From contig CAJZGD010000001.1 in the NCBI GenBank assembly GCA_915275065.1, forward strand, positions 1-37,588: 37,588 bases of DNA, given 5' to 3'. The position numbers and the translations under genes are program-made. Positions 25,540 to 34,730 of the stretch are shown piece by piece. Numbering within the stretch: the stretch's first letter is position 1; each line of letters starts with the position of its first letter. The stretch is from an uncultured Corynebacterium sp. (GTDB lineage Bacteria; Actinomycetota; Actinomycetes; Mycobacteriales; Mycobacteriaceae). The notes under the pieces were generated by a model that was not told the DNA's origin, did no database searches, and worked only from the letters and a program-made list of their open reading frames with translations.

Positions 25540-25764
25540 ATGTTTGGCCTGTTTAAGAAGAATATTTCCTCCGACCATGCCGCCGCGGATCACACAAATC
25601 TGCCGCTCGACAATTTTATGACAACCCTTATGGCACAAGAGCTACCATTCTTGGATTCCGCATCACGTATTCGGGTGTATGAGATTCTCAACACTTATGA
25701 TGGCCCAACCATCACTAGCCAGGAAGAATTACCCATGGAGATCCGCGAACTCATGGACCTGTAA
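25540..25764 (+). CDS. Small hypothetical protein (74 aa)
   Basis: The preferred start is ATG 25540, giving MFGLFKKNISSDHAAADHTN followed by an acidic helical protein ending EIRELMDL. A longer frame from 25390 reads through sequence that is not protein-like. There is no strong ribosome-binding site. It is divergent from the collagen-linker gene, 180 bases away. The short basic N terminus (FKK) could be amphipathic. Family unknown. Confidence 0.5.
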   Translation: MFGLFKKNISSDHAAADHTNLPLDNFMTTLMAQELPFLDSASRIRVYEILNTYDGPTITSQEELPMEIRELMDL

Positions 25765-25984
25765 TCCCGCTCATCCGCCCATTTATGAGTGATACGTCAC
25801 GTTCTGCTGTGTGCTACCCCTCGAAACGGGGAGGAAATCCGAAATCAGACAGCGGGCGAGGTGAGGTGATCTCGCTTTCATGCTCCCGCTTACCCGGTAG
25901 TCAAACCCAAAAAATAGGTAGGGTTGAGCGTGAGAAAAATTTGAACTTAACCCAAGAAGCATAGAGAAGGTGGGCTAGACCCGA

Positions 25985-27412
25985 ATGACGCAACGTCCAA
26001 ACCTTTCCACAACCGCACAGAAACTCACCGGTTGGGGCCGCACCGCCCCCACCACCGCCCAGGTGCTTGCCACCCCGGACGTGGAAGAGATTGCTCGTGC
26101 GGTTGCCCTGGTGGCAGAATCCAACGCCGATAAACCCGACTATCTCAAGCGGGGTGTGATCGCCCGGGGCATGGGCCGCTCCTATGGTGACCCGACCCAA
26201 AACGCTGGCGGCCTGGTCATTGACATGCAGCCGGTGAATCACATTCACTCCATCGACCCGGAGACCGCCATTGTCGACGTTGATGGTGGTGTCACTCTTG
26301 ACCAATTGATGAAGGCCGCCCTGCCGTATGGCCTGTGGGTTCCGGTGCTGCCGGGCACCCGCCAGGTGACCATTGGTGGCGCCATTGGCCCCGACATTCA
26401 CGGTAAGAACCACCACTCTGCCGGCTCCTTCGGTGACCATGTGGTGTCGATGGAATTGTTGGTTGCCGACGGCCGGATCCTGCATCTTGAGCCGGAGGGC
26501 ACCCCCGACGACCCCAAGGGCGACCTGTTCTGGGCCACCGTTGGTGGCATGGGGTTGACCGGCATCATTCTGCGGGCCCGCATCAAGATGACCAAGACCG
26601 AGACCGCCTACTTCATTGCCGACGGCGACCTCACCGCCAACCTGGATGAAACCGTGGCCTTCCACTCGGATGGTTCCGAGCACAACTACACCTATTCTTC
26701 CGCCTGGTTCGATGCGATTTCCCCGGAGCCAAAGCTGGGACGGGCCGCTATTTCCCGCGGTTCGCTCGCAACCTTGGCCCAGTTGGAGGAGTTGGCGCCA
26801 AAGCTGGCCAAGGAACCCCTGAAGTTCAATGCTCCCCAGTTGGTGACGGTGCCGGATATTTTCCCCTCCTTCACCATGAATAAGCTCAGCATGATTGCCA
26901 TTGGGGAATTGTGGTGGCTCAAGTCGGGCACCTATAAGAACAAGGTGCAAAACCTCACCCAGTTCTACCAGCCACTCGACCTCATTGGGGAGTGGAACCG
27001 TGGCTACGGTTCCAAGGGCTTCTTGCAGTACCAGTTCGTGGTGCCCACCGACGCGGTGGATCCGTTCAAGGAGATTGTGCGCGATATTCAGCGTTCCGGC
27101 CACTATTCGGCCCTGAACGTGTTCAAGCTGTTTGGCCCGGGTAACCGTGCCCCCTTGTCGTACCCGATGCCGGGCTGGAATGTGTGCGTGGACTTCCCGA
27201 TCAAGAAGGGCCTGGGTGCGTTCTTGGATGATCTGGACCGTCGGGTCATGGAGTTTGGTGGCCGGCTGTATTTGGCTAAGGAGTCCCGTACCTCCGCCGA
27301 GAACTTCCATAAGATGTATCCGGGTATGAAGGATTGGTTGAAGTTGCGGCACGAGATCGACCCCACCGGGGTGTTCGCCTCCGATATGTCCCGTCGACTG
27401 GAACTGAACTAA
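25985..27412 (+). CDS. dprE1: Decaprenylphosphoryl-ribose 2'-oxidase DprE1
   Basis: A 475-residue FAD enzyme of the vanillyl-alcohol oxidase fold. It oxidises decaprenyl-phospho-ribose in the first step of epimerisation to the arabinose donor. The FAD-binding part holds GRSYGDPTQNAGG (about 64-76), PVLPGTRQVTIGGAIGPDIHG and KNHHSAGSFGDHV, with His139 at the position of the active-site His of the M. tuberculosis enzyme. The substrate-side PGWNVCVDFPIKKG carries Cys401, the residue attacked by benzothiazinones. It is followed 24 bases later by dprE2. The 220-base upstream gap must hold the operon promoter, but I cannot assign boxes confidently. Confidence 0.96.
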   Translation: MTQRPNLSTTAQKLTGWGRTAPTTAQVLATPDVEEIARAVALVAESNADKPDYLKRGVIARGMGRSYGDPTQNAGGLVIDMQPVNHIHSIDPETAIVDVDGGVTLDQLMKAALPYGLWVPVLPGTRQVTIGGAIGPDIHGKNHHSAGSFGDHVVSMELLVADGRILHLEPEGTPDDPKGDLFWATVGGMGLTGIILRARIKMTKTETAYFIADGDLTANLDETVAFHSDGSEHNYTYSSAWFDAISPEPKLGRAAISRGSLATLAQLEELAPKLAKEPLKFNAPQLVTVPDIFPSFTMNKLSMIAIGELWWLKSGTYKNKVQNLTQFYQPLDLIGEWNRGYGSKGFLQYQFVVPTDAVDPFKEIVRDIQRSGHYSALNVFKLFGPGNRAPLSYPMPGWNVCVDFPIKKGLGAFLDDLDRRVMEFGGRLYLAKESRTSAENFHKMYPGMKDWLKLRHEIDPTGVFASDMSRRLELN

Positions 27413-27436
27413 CAAGAAAGGCATGTGAAGTAAAAA

Positions 27437-28204
27437 ATGTTGAACGCTGTGGGTCAAGCCCAAAGTATTCTATTGCTCGGCGGCACCTCGGAGATTGGCC
27501 TGGCTATTGTCACGGAGTTTCTGTCGAAGGGCCCGGCCAAGGTGGTGTTGGCTGCCCGGAAGAATTCGCCCCGGCTTGACAGCTCTGTCGCCATGGTGAA
27601 GGCCGCTGGCGCCTCCGAGGTTGAGGTCATTGATTTCGACGCCACCGATTTCGCCAACCACCCGAAGGTCATTGACAAGGCCTTTGCTGGTGGCGACATC
27701 GACATCGCTATCGTGGCTTTCGGCACCCTGGGCGACCAGGAGGCCCTGTGGCACGACCAGAAGCTGGCCGTGGAGTCGGCACAAACCAACTTCACCGGCC
27801 CGGTGTCGGTGGGTGTGCTGTTGGCGGAGAAGTTCCAAACCCAGGGCCACGGCAATATCATTGCGTTGAGTTCGGTGGCTGGCCAGCGGGTTCGCCGGTC
27901 GAATTTTGTGTATGGCGCCGCCAAGGCAGGCATGGATGGTTTCTATGTGAACCTGGGCGAGGCCCTGCGCGATGTCGGCGTGAATGTGCTGGTGGTTCGG
28001 CCGGGTCAGGTGCGCACCAAGATGTCCACCGTTGCCGGTGAGCCCGAGGCCCCGTTGACCGTGAATAAGGAAGATGTGGCCAAGGCGGTTGTTGACGCCG
28101 TGGTGTCGCATAAGGAAGCAATCTTCGTGCACCCGTTGTTCCAGCCGGTGTCGTTGGCGTTTAAGGTGATTCCGCAGAAGATTTTCCGTAAACTGCCGTT
28201 CTAA
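27437..28204 (+). CDS. dprE2: Decaprenylphosphoryl-2-keto-pentose reductase DprE2
   Basis: A 255-residue short-chain dehydrogenase that reduces the DprE1 product with NADH to give decaprenyl-phospho-arabinose. The NAD-binding turn is LLGGTSEIGLA (residues about 13-23), the acidic DFDATD patch follows strand 3, catalytic Ser is in ALSSVAGQ, and the YxxxK pair is Tyr159 and Lys163 (VYGAAKAGMD). The C-terminal basic tail (KVIPQKIFRKLPF) could associate with the membrane. Expressed with dprE1. Confidence 0.95.
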   Translation: MLNAVGQAQSILLLGGTSEIGLAIVTEFLSKGPAKVVLAARKNSPRLDSSVAMVKAAGASEVEVIDFDATDFANHPKVIDKAFAGGDIDIAIVAFGTLGDQEALWHDQKLAVESAQTNFTGPVSVGVLLAEKFQTQGHGNIIALSSVAGQRVRRSNFVYGAAKAGMDGFYVNLGEALRDVGVNVLVVRPGQVRTKMSTVAGEPEAPLTVNKEDVAKAVVDAVVSHKEAIFVHPLFQPVSLAFKVIPQKIFRKLPF

Positions 28205-28243
28205 CCAGTTTTCACCGGTTTTAAGCCGTCTTAAAGGTTTTTC

Positions 28244-28292
28244 GCCCCCGTTTGAGGATATCCCTAGCGCAGCTGGGAATGTTCGAGGGGGC
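28244..28292 (+). terminator. Weak terminator-like structure after dprE2
   Basis: GCCCCC (28244-28249) pairs with GGGGGC (28287-28292), an inner CCC/GGG pair adds a second short stem, and TTTGTC follows. It may partially separate dprE1-dprE2 from aftA; the 114-base gap allows a second promoter. Confidence 0.4.
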
Positions 28293-28318
28293 TTTGTCAT
28301 GAGCAATGTGAAAGACTA

Positions 28319-30346
28319 GTGAGTATGACTTTAACGGAATCAGGTCAACGGGACTTCGTTGATACCTCACGGTTACAGGAATATGGTCCCGATGTCTTGA
28401 GCACCCCCCGCACCGTCGTCGGCATCATTGCCGCAGCTCTAGGCGGTGCGGTCTTCACGCTGGGGTGCTGGTTTGCGTTGAAAACCACGCACCTGCCGGC
28501 CTTTGGGCCTTCCAATGTGACTAAGGCTATTGGCACGTTTGGGACCGTGCTGGTCTTGCTCACGGTGGCCGGGCTCACCCTGTTGTGGGTGTTGGATGAG
28601 AAGAAACAACAATCGCACCCCCGGTGGCGCACTTGGGTCACCTATGTGGTCAGCTACCTGTCCCCCGCCGCATTGATCGTCACCACCCTGGCCATTCATT
28701 TGGCGGCCACCCGACTGTATTTGGATGGCATCACGGTGGACCAGGGGTTCCGCACCCAGTTCATGACCCGCATGGCCGACGGTTGGGGCCTGTCGGACAT
28801 GAACTATATCGACATGCCTACCTTCTACCCGGCCATGTGGTTTTGGTTCGGGGGCCGGCTGGCGAACCTCTTGGGTATGCCGGGCTGGGAGGTGTTTCAG
28901 CCGTGGGCGTTGATATCCCTGGCCGCCGCTGGCTCCACCCTGGTGCCGGTGTGGCAGCGGCTGGTGGGCAGCCTGCCGGTGGCCACCGCAATTGCCCTGG
29001 TCAGCACGTGTGTCACCCTGGTGATGAGCGCCGAGGAACCCTATGCCGCCATTATTTCCCTGGGTGTGCCGGCCGCCGTGGTGGCCGCCCGCCGGGCGTT
29101 GGTGGGTCGGAACATGGCCATGGTGGGGTTGATAATCTACCTGGGGTGCTCAGCATCGTCCTATACCTTATATACGGCGGTGGTGGCGCTCAGCACCATG
29201 GTGATCGCCGCCCTATTCTCGGGGGTGGTGTTGAAGTCGATAACCCCCATCATCCGATTGGTCATTATCGGGGTGGGGTCCATGGCGATCGCGGCCATTT
29301 GGTGGGCGCCCTACTTCCTGGCCATTCTTCAGGGGCGCCCGGTGTCGGGGGCGACCGCCTCGCATTATCTTCCCCTGGAGGGCACGCGGGTGCCACTGCC
29401 CATGTTGGCGCCGTCGGTGATTGGGCTGTTATGCCTGATCGGCCTGGTGTATTTGATTGTGCGGTCCAGTAATTATGATGTGCGCATGCTGGGGGTGGCG
29501 CTGCTGGTATTTTACGGCTGGGTGGCGCTCTCCATGGTGTTTACCCTCATAGGGTCGACGCTGCTTGGGTTCCGCATGGATGTGGTGATTGCCACTACCC
29601 TGGCGACGGCCGGCGTGTTGGGCGTGGCCGAGCTGCGGATTTATGCGATCCACCAGTGGCTATTCCCCCAAGAGTTCGACGTGAAGACGTCACGGATGAT
29701 TACCTGCGTATTCCTGGCGATCCTCGTGGTAGGCGGCCTCAGCTATGCGCAAAACATTCCGAACCAGAATGCGGACCCGATTGAACGGGCATATTCGGAC
29801 ACGGATGGTTACGGGGAGCGGGCCGACCGGTATCCGCCGGATTCTACCCAGTACTACAAGCAGGTGGCGGAGTTCATCGACAAGCACATGGGGTTACAAC
29901 GCAATGAAACCGTGGTACTCACGGACGAATTAAACTTCATGTCGTATTACCCATACCGGGGTTTCCAGGCGTTTACCAGCCACTATGCCAACCCACTGGG
30001 GGAATTTGACGTGCGCAACCAAACGATTACGGAGTGGGCGTTGAGCAGTTGGGAAAACGCCAACACACCCGAAAAATTCTTGGCAAAAATGCTGGAGGCA
30101 AAGTGGCGAGCCCCGCAGGCATTCGTGTTCCGGGCGGACCTGGAATCCTATAAGCAGGACAAAGCCGCAGGTAAAGACAGCAGCGGGTGGGTGTATGACC
30201 TGGCCGAAGACATTTACCCGAATAATCCCAATGTGCGGTTCCACGGGCTCCGGTTCAACCCGGAAGTGTTCGTGGGCGACGGCACGGAGTGGGAAGTCAA
30301 ACAGATTGGCCCATTTGTGGTGGCAGTACGAAGCTTCGCGAGATAA
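28319..30346 (+). CDS. aftA: Galactan arabinofuranosyltransferase AftA
   Basis: A 675-residue GT85 (GT-C fold) enzyme that puts the first arabinofuranose residues on galactan, using decaprenyl-phospho-arabinose. The N-terminal half and middle hold about eleven to thirteen hydrophobic helices. The typical first large periplasmic loop contains ITVDQGFRTQFMTRMADGWG followed by MNYIDMPTFYPAMWFWFGGR. The C-terminal 190 residues after the last helix form a soluble extracytoplasmic domain (from about residue 485, SYAQNIPNQNADPIERAYSD). GTG 28319 or ATG 28325 could start translation. It lies 13 bases upstream of emb. Confidence 0.93.
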   Translation: MSMTLTESGQRDFVDTSRLQEYGPDVLSTPRTVVGIIAAALGGAVFTLGCWFALKTTHLPAFGPSNVTKAIGTFGTVLVLLTVAGLTLLWVLDEKKQQSHPRWRTWVTYVVSYLSPAALIVTTLAIHLAATRLYLDGITVDQGFRTQFMTRMADGWGLSDMNYIDMPTFYPAMWFWFGGRLANLLGMPGWEVFQPWALISLAAAGSTLVPVWQRLVGSLPVATAIALVSTCVTLVMSAEEPYAAIISLGVPAAVVAARRALVGRNMAMVGLIIYLGCSASSYTLYTAVVALSTMVIAALFSGVVLKSITPIIRLVIIGVGSMAIAAIWWAPYFLAILQGRPVSGATASHYLPLEGTRVPLPMLAPSVIGLLCLIGLVYLIVRSSNYDVRMLGVALLVFYGWVALSMVFTLIGSTLLGFRMDVVIATTLATAGVLGVAELRIYAIHQWLFPQEFDVKTSRMITCVFLAILVVGGLSYAQNIPNQNADPIERAYSDTDGYGERADRYPPDSTQYYKQVAEFIDKHMGLQRNETVVLTDELNFMSYYPYRGFQAFTSHYANPLGEFDVRNQTITEWALSSWENANTPEKFLAKMLEAKWRAPQAFVFRADLESYKQDKAAGKDSSGWVYDLAEDIYPNNPNVRFHGLRFNPEVFVGDGTEWEVKQIGPFVVAVRSFAR

Positions 30347-30359
30347 CGCAAGGTAGAAG

Positions 30360-33300
30360 ATGGATAACGTAGACGAGAAACAGAGCGATACCCCAATCGA
30401 CCCGCAAGTCGCGCCCGAGGCAAGCGACGCTTTGCGACGCCAAGTGTGGCGGCAAAACGCCATGTTACGACGGGTGGCCGCCATCAGCGGTGTGGTGGGA
30501 TTTGTGCTTTTCATGCTCACCCCATTCATGCCAGTGGACCAGGTGCAGTCCTCCCTGACCTGGCCGCAAAACGGGAACCTCAATAGCGTCAACGCACCCC
30601 TGGTGTCGTATGCACCGGAAAACCTTGATATCACGGTGCCGATCTCCGCGCTGAAATCCCTGCGTGAGGACGAAACCACAGTGGTGAGCACCCTGCCGTC
30701 GACAAGCGAAAAAGCGACCGAACGTGGCCTCTTCGTGCGCTCCGACAAGGGCGCGCTGGACGTGGTGCTGCGGGATAACGTGTTCTTCCAAATGGATGCC
30801 GAGGAAGTGGCCGCCCTGCCGCGGGATGCGGTGCTGAAAATCCACTCGGGGCTGAAAGAAACCTGGGTGGAAATCCCCGGCGCCACCGACGCCAACGGTC
30901 AGCCGCTGCGCAAGGCCAACGATAAAAAGGACGATAAAGAAGATCTGCGCCCCCAAATTTCCGGTATTTACACCGAGCTGACTGGGGATGCGGAGCCGCT
31001 CATCCGGGCTGGGCTCAATGTGCAGGTGGAGATCAATTCCCGCTACACCTCCTCCCCCACCGTGCTGAAATATTTCACCATGATCGGCGGGGTGTTGTGC
31101 ACCCTGGTGGCGTTGTGGGCGCTGTTCCGCATTGACCGGTTGGATGGTAAGGGCCGGTATCCGTTCTGGCCGAAGGGTTTTTTCCGGCCGCGCCCCTTGG
31201 ATGGCCTGGTGGCCGGGGTGTTGGTGCTGTGGTATTTCTTCGGGGCGAACACGTCGGACGATGGGTTTATTTTGACCATGGCCCGGGTGTCGTTGGAGTC
31301 GGACTATATGGCCAACTATTACCGGTGGTTTGGGGTTCCCGAATCCCCGTTCGGTGCACCCTATTATGATTTCTTGGCGCTAATGACCCGGGTGTCGACC
31401 GCGTCCACGTGGATGCGGCTGCCGTCGCTGGTGGCTGGCTTGTTGATCTGGCTGATTGTGTCCCGGGAGGTATTGCCGCGCCTGGGTGCGGGGATTACCG
31501 CCCGTAGGGCTGCGCATTGGACGGCGGCGCTCATGTTTTTGGCGTTTTGGCTTCCCTATAATAATGGTTTACGACCGGAGCCGATCATTGCGTTGGGCAC
31601 GTTGACCGCCTGGGTGTCGTTCGAACGTTCCATCGAACAGAAGCGGTTGACGCCGGCGGCTATTGGCACGATCATTGCAGCGTTCACCTTGGCGTGTGGC
31701 CCGACCGGCCTGATGGCGGTGTCGGCGTTGCTGGTGACGCTGTCGAGTCTGATTCGGATCATGAACCGGTGGTTAGGCTATTTCGGGGTGACGGAGGATT
31801 CCACCCGGTGGCAGCGGATCAGCGGGTGGACGGCCATGTTGGCGCCGTTTATGGCGGCCGGCACGTCGGTGTTTATTGCCGTGTTCGGGGATCAAACGTT
31901 GGCGAATGTGCGGGAGTCCACCTATGTGCGTGCGGATAAGGGCCCGTCGTTGCAGTGGTTCCAGGAGTGGGTGCGCTACGAGGTGCTGTTCCAGCAGGAG
32001 GTGGATGGGTCATTTTCCCGCCGGTTTGCGGTGTTGATTGCGTTCATGAGCATTGTGTTTGTGTTCGCATCGATGTTGCGGAACGGTAAGGTGCCTGGGT
32101 CGAGCCGGGGCCCGTCGCTGCGGTTGATGATGATTTTCATCGGCACCTTATTCTTTATGAGTTTCACCCCGACGAAGTGGACCCACCACTTCGGGGTGTG
32201 GGCCGGTATCGCTGCGGCCTTAGGCGGCCTGGGGGCGATTGCTTTGAGCGAGTTCGCTACCCGGTCGCGGCACACCCGTACCCTGGTGTTGGGCGGGTTG
32301 TTGTTTATGTTTGCGTTCGCCCTGTCGGGCACGAACGGCTGGTGGTATGTGTCCAGTTACGGGATTCCGTGGTGGGATAAGTCCATCCAGTTCAAGGCGA
32401 TTGAGGCGTCCACGGTGGTCATGGTGATTTCCGTGATTGTGCTGCTGGTTGGTATTGTGCAATCGTTCCGGGTGGGGTTGGCCACGGAGTTGGATGATGC
32501 GTCGGCAGCCTATAAGAAGGCGGACCGGAAACCCAGCCGGTTTACGTTATTATTCTCCGCCCCGATTGCGGCGTTTTGCCTGGTGGCGATCCTGTTTTCC
32601 ATGCTGTCGTTCGCGAAGGCATTTATCACCCAATATCCGGCGTATTCGGTGGGCTTGGGGAATATGAACAGTGTTGCGGGGAAGACCTGTGGCCTGGCGG
32701 ATTATGTGCTGGTGGAGACAAACACGAACGAGTCGTTCTTAAAGCCGCTCACCAGTAATCTGGGGGAGTCTCTCCAGGTGGATAAGAAAACCCGGGGTTT
32801 TGAGCCGGATCGGATTCCCCAATTGGGGAGCGACCAGCTGCCAGATCTGGTGAGTGCGGGGGATCGCCTGAATGTGGAGGGTGGCCGCAGCACCACGAAG
32901 GGTGTGAATGGGTCGAAGTGGGTGCTGCCGTTTAACCTGGATCCGGCGAAGGTGCCGGTGATGGGCTCGTATACGGTGGGCCGCCAATACTACGCGCAGA
33001 TCACCACGGACTGGTATGACCTGCCGAAGTCCACGCCGGAGGCGCCGCTGATTGTGGTGTCGGCTGCGGGCATTATTGAGGGTGTTGACGCCGATGGTGT
33101 CACCCAGGAGGGCCGGAAGTTGCTGTTGGAGTACGGCAAGAAGAATCCTTCCGGCGGGGTGGATAAGTTGGGTGAGACCCAGATGCTGGATATTGGCCCG
33201 AAGAAGAAGTGGCGTAACCTGCGGCTTCCTATTGATGATCTGCCGAAGGAGGCGGATGCGGTGCGTATCTATGCTGAGGATGATTCGCTTGACCCAGAGC

Positions 33301-33755
33301 AGTGGCTGGTGGTGACGCCACCGCGGGTGCCGAAGCTGGATTCGTTGAATTCGGTGGTTGGTAGCACGGAGCCGGGCTTGTTGGACTGGTCGGTGCCGTT
33401 GCAGTTCACATGCCAGCGGCCGTTTAGCCACTATGCGGGTGTTGCGGAGATTCCCACGTTCCGTATCCTGCCGGACTATAAGGGGAAGCGTTCGGGTGCC
33501 AGCTTCGAGGATTATCATGGCGGTGGCGTGTTGGGCACCGCGGAGTCCGTGAATTATTCCTATGAGCTGCCGGGTTACGCCAAGGATGACTGGTTGCGTG
33601 ACTGGGGTTCCCTGGAACTCTATGCGCTTCGCCCGAATTCGCAGGGCCAGACGCCGGATGTGGCGCGCATCGACCGGACCACGAAGACCCGCTGGGGTTG
33701 GTGGTCGCCAGGGCACCAGAATATTGATACGGATAAGAAGGATTATTTGAATTAG
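30360..33755 (+). CDS. emb: Arabinosyltransferase Emb (GT53)
   Basis: An 1131-residue GT-C arabinosyltransferase that extends the arabinan of arabinogalactan; mycobacterial EmbA/B/C are ethambutol targets. One cytoplasmic-side helix near residue 40 is followed by a periplasmic beta domain (about 60-235), then many membrane helices. The catalytic loop TSDDGFILTMARV has Asp300-Asp301, followed by YRWFGVPESPFGAPYYDFLA. The region from about 780 to the end is the large extracytoplasmic carbohydrate-binding part. Corynebacteria carry one emb gene, as seen here. ATG 30360 follows AAGGTAGAAG. A 10-bp stem hairpin follows the stop. Confidence 0.95.
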   Translation: MDNVDEKQSDTPIDPQVAPEASDALRRQVWRQNAMLRRVAAISGVVGFVLFMLTPFMPVDQVQSSLTWPQNGNLNSVNAPLVSYAPENLDITVPISALKSLREDETTVVSTLPSTSEKATERGLFVRSDKGALDVVLRDNVFFQMDAEEVAALPRDAVLKIHSGLKETWVEIPGATDANGQPLRKANDKKDDKEDLRPQISGIYTELTGDAEPLIRAGLNVQVEINSRYTSSPTVLKYFTMIGGVLCTLVALWALFRIDRLDGKGRYPFWPKGFFRPRPLDGLVAGVLVLWYFFGANTSDDGFILTMARVSLESDYMANYYRWFGVPESPFGAPYYDFLALMTRVSTASTWMRLPSLVAGLLIWLIVSREVLPRLGAGITARRAAHWTAALMFLAFWLPYNNGLRPEPIIALGTLTAWVSFERSIEQKRLTPAAIGTIIAAFTLACGPTGLMAVSALLVTLSSLIRIMNRWLGYFGVTEDSTRWQRISGWTAMLAPFMAAGTSVFIAVFGDQTLANVRESTYVRADKGPSLQWFQEWVRYEVLFQQEVDGSFSRRFAVLIAFMSIVFVFASMLRNGKVPGSSRGPSLRLMMIFIGTLFFMSFTPTKWTHHFGVWAGIAAALGGLGAIALSEFATRSRHTRTLVLGGLLFMFAFALSGTNGWWYVSSYGIPWWDKSIQFKAIEASTVVMVISVIVLLVGIVQSFRVGLATELDDASAAYKKADRKPSRFTLLFSAPIAAFCLVAILFSMLSFAKAFITQYPAYSVGLGNMNSVAGKTCGLADYVLVETNTNESFLKPLTSNLGESLQVDKKTRGFEPDRIPQLGSDQLPDLVSAGDRLNVEGGRSTTKGVNGSKWVLPFNLDPAKVPVMGSYTVGRQYYAQITTDWYDLPKSTPEAPLIVVSAAGIIEGVDADGVTQEGRKLLLEYGKKNPSGGVDKLGETQMLDIGPKKKWRNLRLPIDDLPKEADAVRIYAEDDSLDPEQWLVVTPPRVPKLDSLNSVVGSTEPGLLDWSVPLQFTCQRPFSHYAGVAEIPTFRILPDYKGKRSGASFEDYHGGGVLGTAESVNYSYELPGYAKDDWLRDWGSLELYALRPNSQGQTPDVARIDRTTKTRWGWWSPGHQNIDTDKKDYLN

Positions 33756-33768
33756 CCCTTCGCTTGAC

Positions 33769-33792
33769 GACGCTCACCTCCCGGTGGGCGTC
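33769..33792 (+). terminator. Hairpin after emb
   Basis: GACGCTCACC and GGTGGGCGTC pair completely (one G-U) around a TCCC loop, 13 bases after the emb stop. No U-tract follows, so it may stabilise the mRNA 3' end or act as a weak terminator. The C-rich sequence after it repeats CCCACATCTGCCCC twice. Confidence 0.5.
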
Positions 33793-34243
33793 ATTCCACC
33801 TCCCCCACCAACCACCCCACGCTCGCCCACATCTGCCCCTGCTGCCCTGCAGCCCCACCCCTGCCAGCCCACATCTGCCCCCTCTGTGCGCCTTCCCCCT
33901 GCTCCGGCGCTGCACATGTTCTAAGCTTGGTTTCCCATTTCTATGACCACCAGCTCCTGGGGGTTTGCCGCCTTTGCATAAAACACCATGCTTAGCAAAC
34001 TTGTGACCCTCTTTGAAAGCGGTAACACCACAGACCCACCCAGGGCTTCATACCTTCTAAGCATGGTTTTCAAAATCTACCGCCCCAAGGTGTCACATGC
34101 AGCACACCTGATAAGCATGGTCTTTAAGGACAGCCGACCTAAATCTGAAGTGTCGTTGGTTTTTTGGACGGGTGTTTTCCTTTCCCCTGGTAGAAAAAAA
34201 ATTTGTGTGACAGGAAAGGAAACCGGCCCAAGGCTGGGTGGTT

Positions 34244-34730
34244 ATGGGTAAACTCACGCTCATCCAACGACAACAAGCAGTAGAATTATTCGAGCAAGGC
34301 TATGGGTACGTTCTAGTATCTAGGATGCTCGAACTCAACCAATCCCAAGTAGAACTCTTAAGCCGTATGTGGCGTATCCATGGCAAACTATGCCTTATGC
34401 GGAGGAAAAACAAACACTACCCGTTCGAAACGAAAAAAGAAGTCGTAACCCGGTACCTACAAGGCGATAACCCTATCGAGCTAGCAAAACAATACAACAT
34501 CAGCTCGGACAGGCTGATCCGTATATGGGTGAAGAAATGGAAAATTAGTGGGGACAAAAGCCCTACGACCCCGCATGAAAGGATACCCACCAGCCGGGGA
34601 CACTAGCGCGCCTTTGACCGAGGTAGAAAAACTCCAACGCGATAACTACTACCTACAAATGCAGGTTGATGTCCTAAAAAAACTCAAGGCCTTAAGAGAA
34701 ATGCCACCAGGCGAGAACTCACCTATATAG
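34244..34730 (+). pseudogene. IS3-family OrfA with an internal frame shift
   Basis: The first part (34244-34606 frame) encodes the HTH DNA-binding region: LIQRQQAVELFEQGYGYVLV and a second HTH TRYLQGDNPIELAKQYNISS. Normal OrfA would continue into a basic linker and leucine zipper. That continuation is in the +1 frame, reading ALRPRMKGYPPAG and then EVEKLQRDNYYLQMQVDVLK, ending at TAG 34728-34730. The switch lies near the GGGG at 34550-34553 or the AAAA at 34556-34559, consistent with one extra base. As it stands, the zipper is not joined to the HTH. ATG 34244 is preferred over GTG 34238. Confidence 0.75.
34676..34682 (+). promoter_or_regulatory. Programmed -1 frameshift site between OrfA and OrfB
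   Basis: A run of seven A followed by CTC lies in the OrfA zipper frame. A -1 slip here continues as KKTQGLKRNATRRELTYIVA straight into OrfB, the standard route to the OrfAB transposase in this family. Confidence 0.65.

Noticed and set aside
25901..27463. 520-codon reverse frame across dprE1
   Set aside because: It covers all of dprE1, whose motifs and catalytic residues are unmistakable on the + strand.
32739..33716. Long reverse-strand ORF (325 codons) inside emb
   Set aside because: It is the complement of strongly coding emb sequence; GC-biased codons keep the opposite frame open. The protein is Arg/His/Pro-rich and not family-like.
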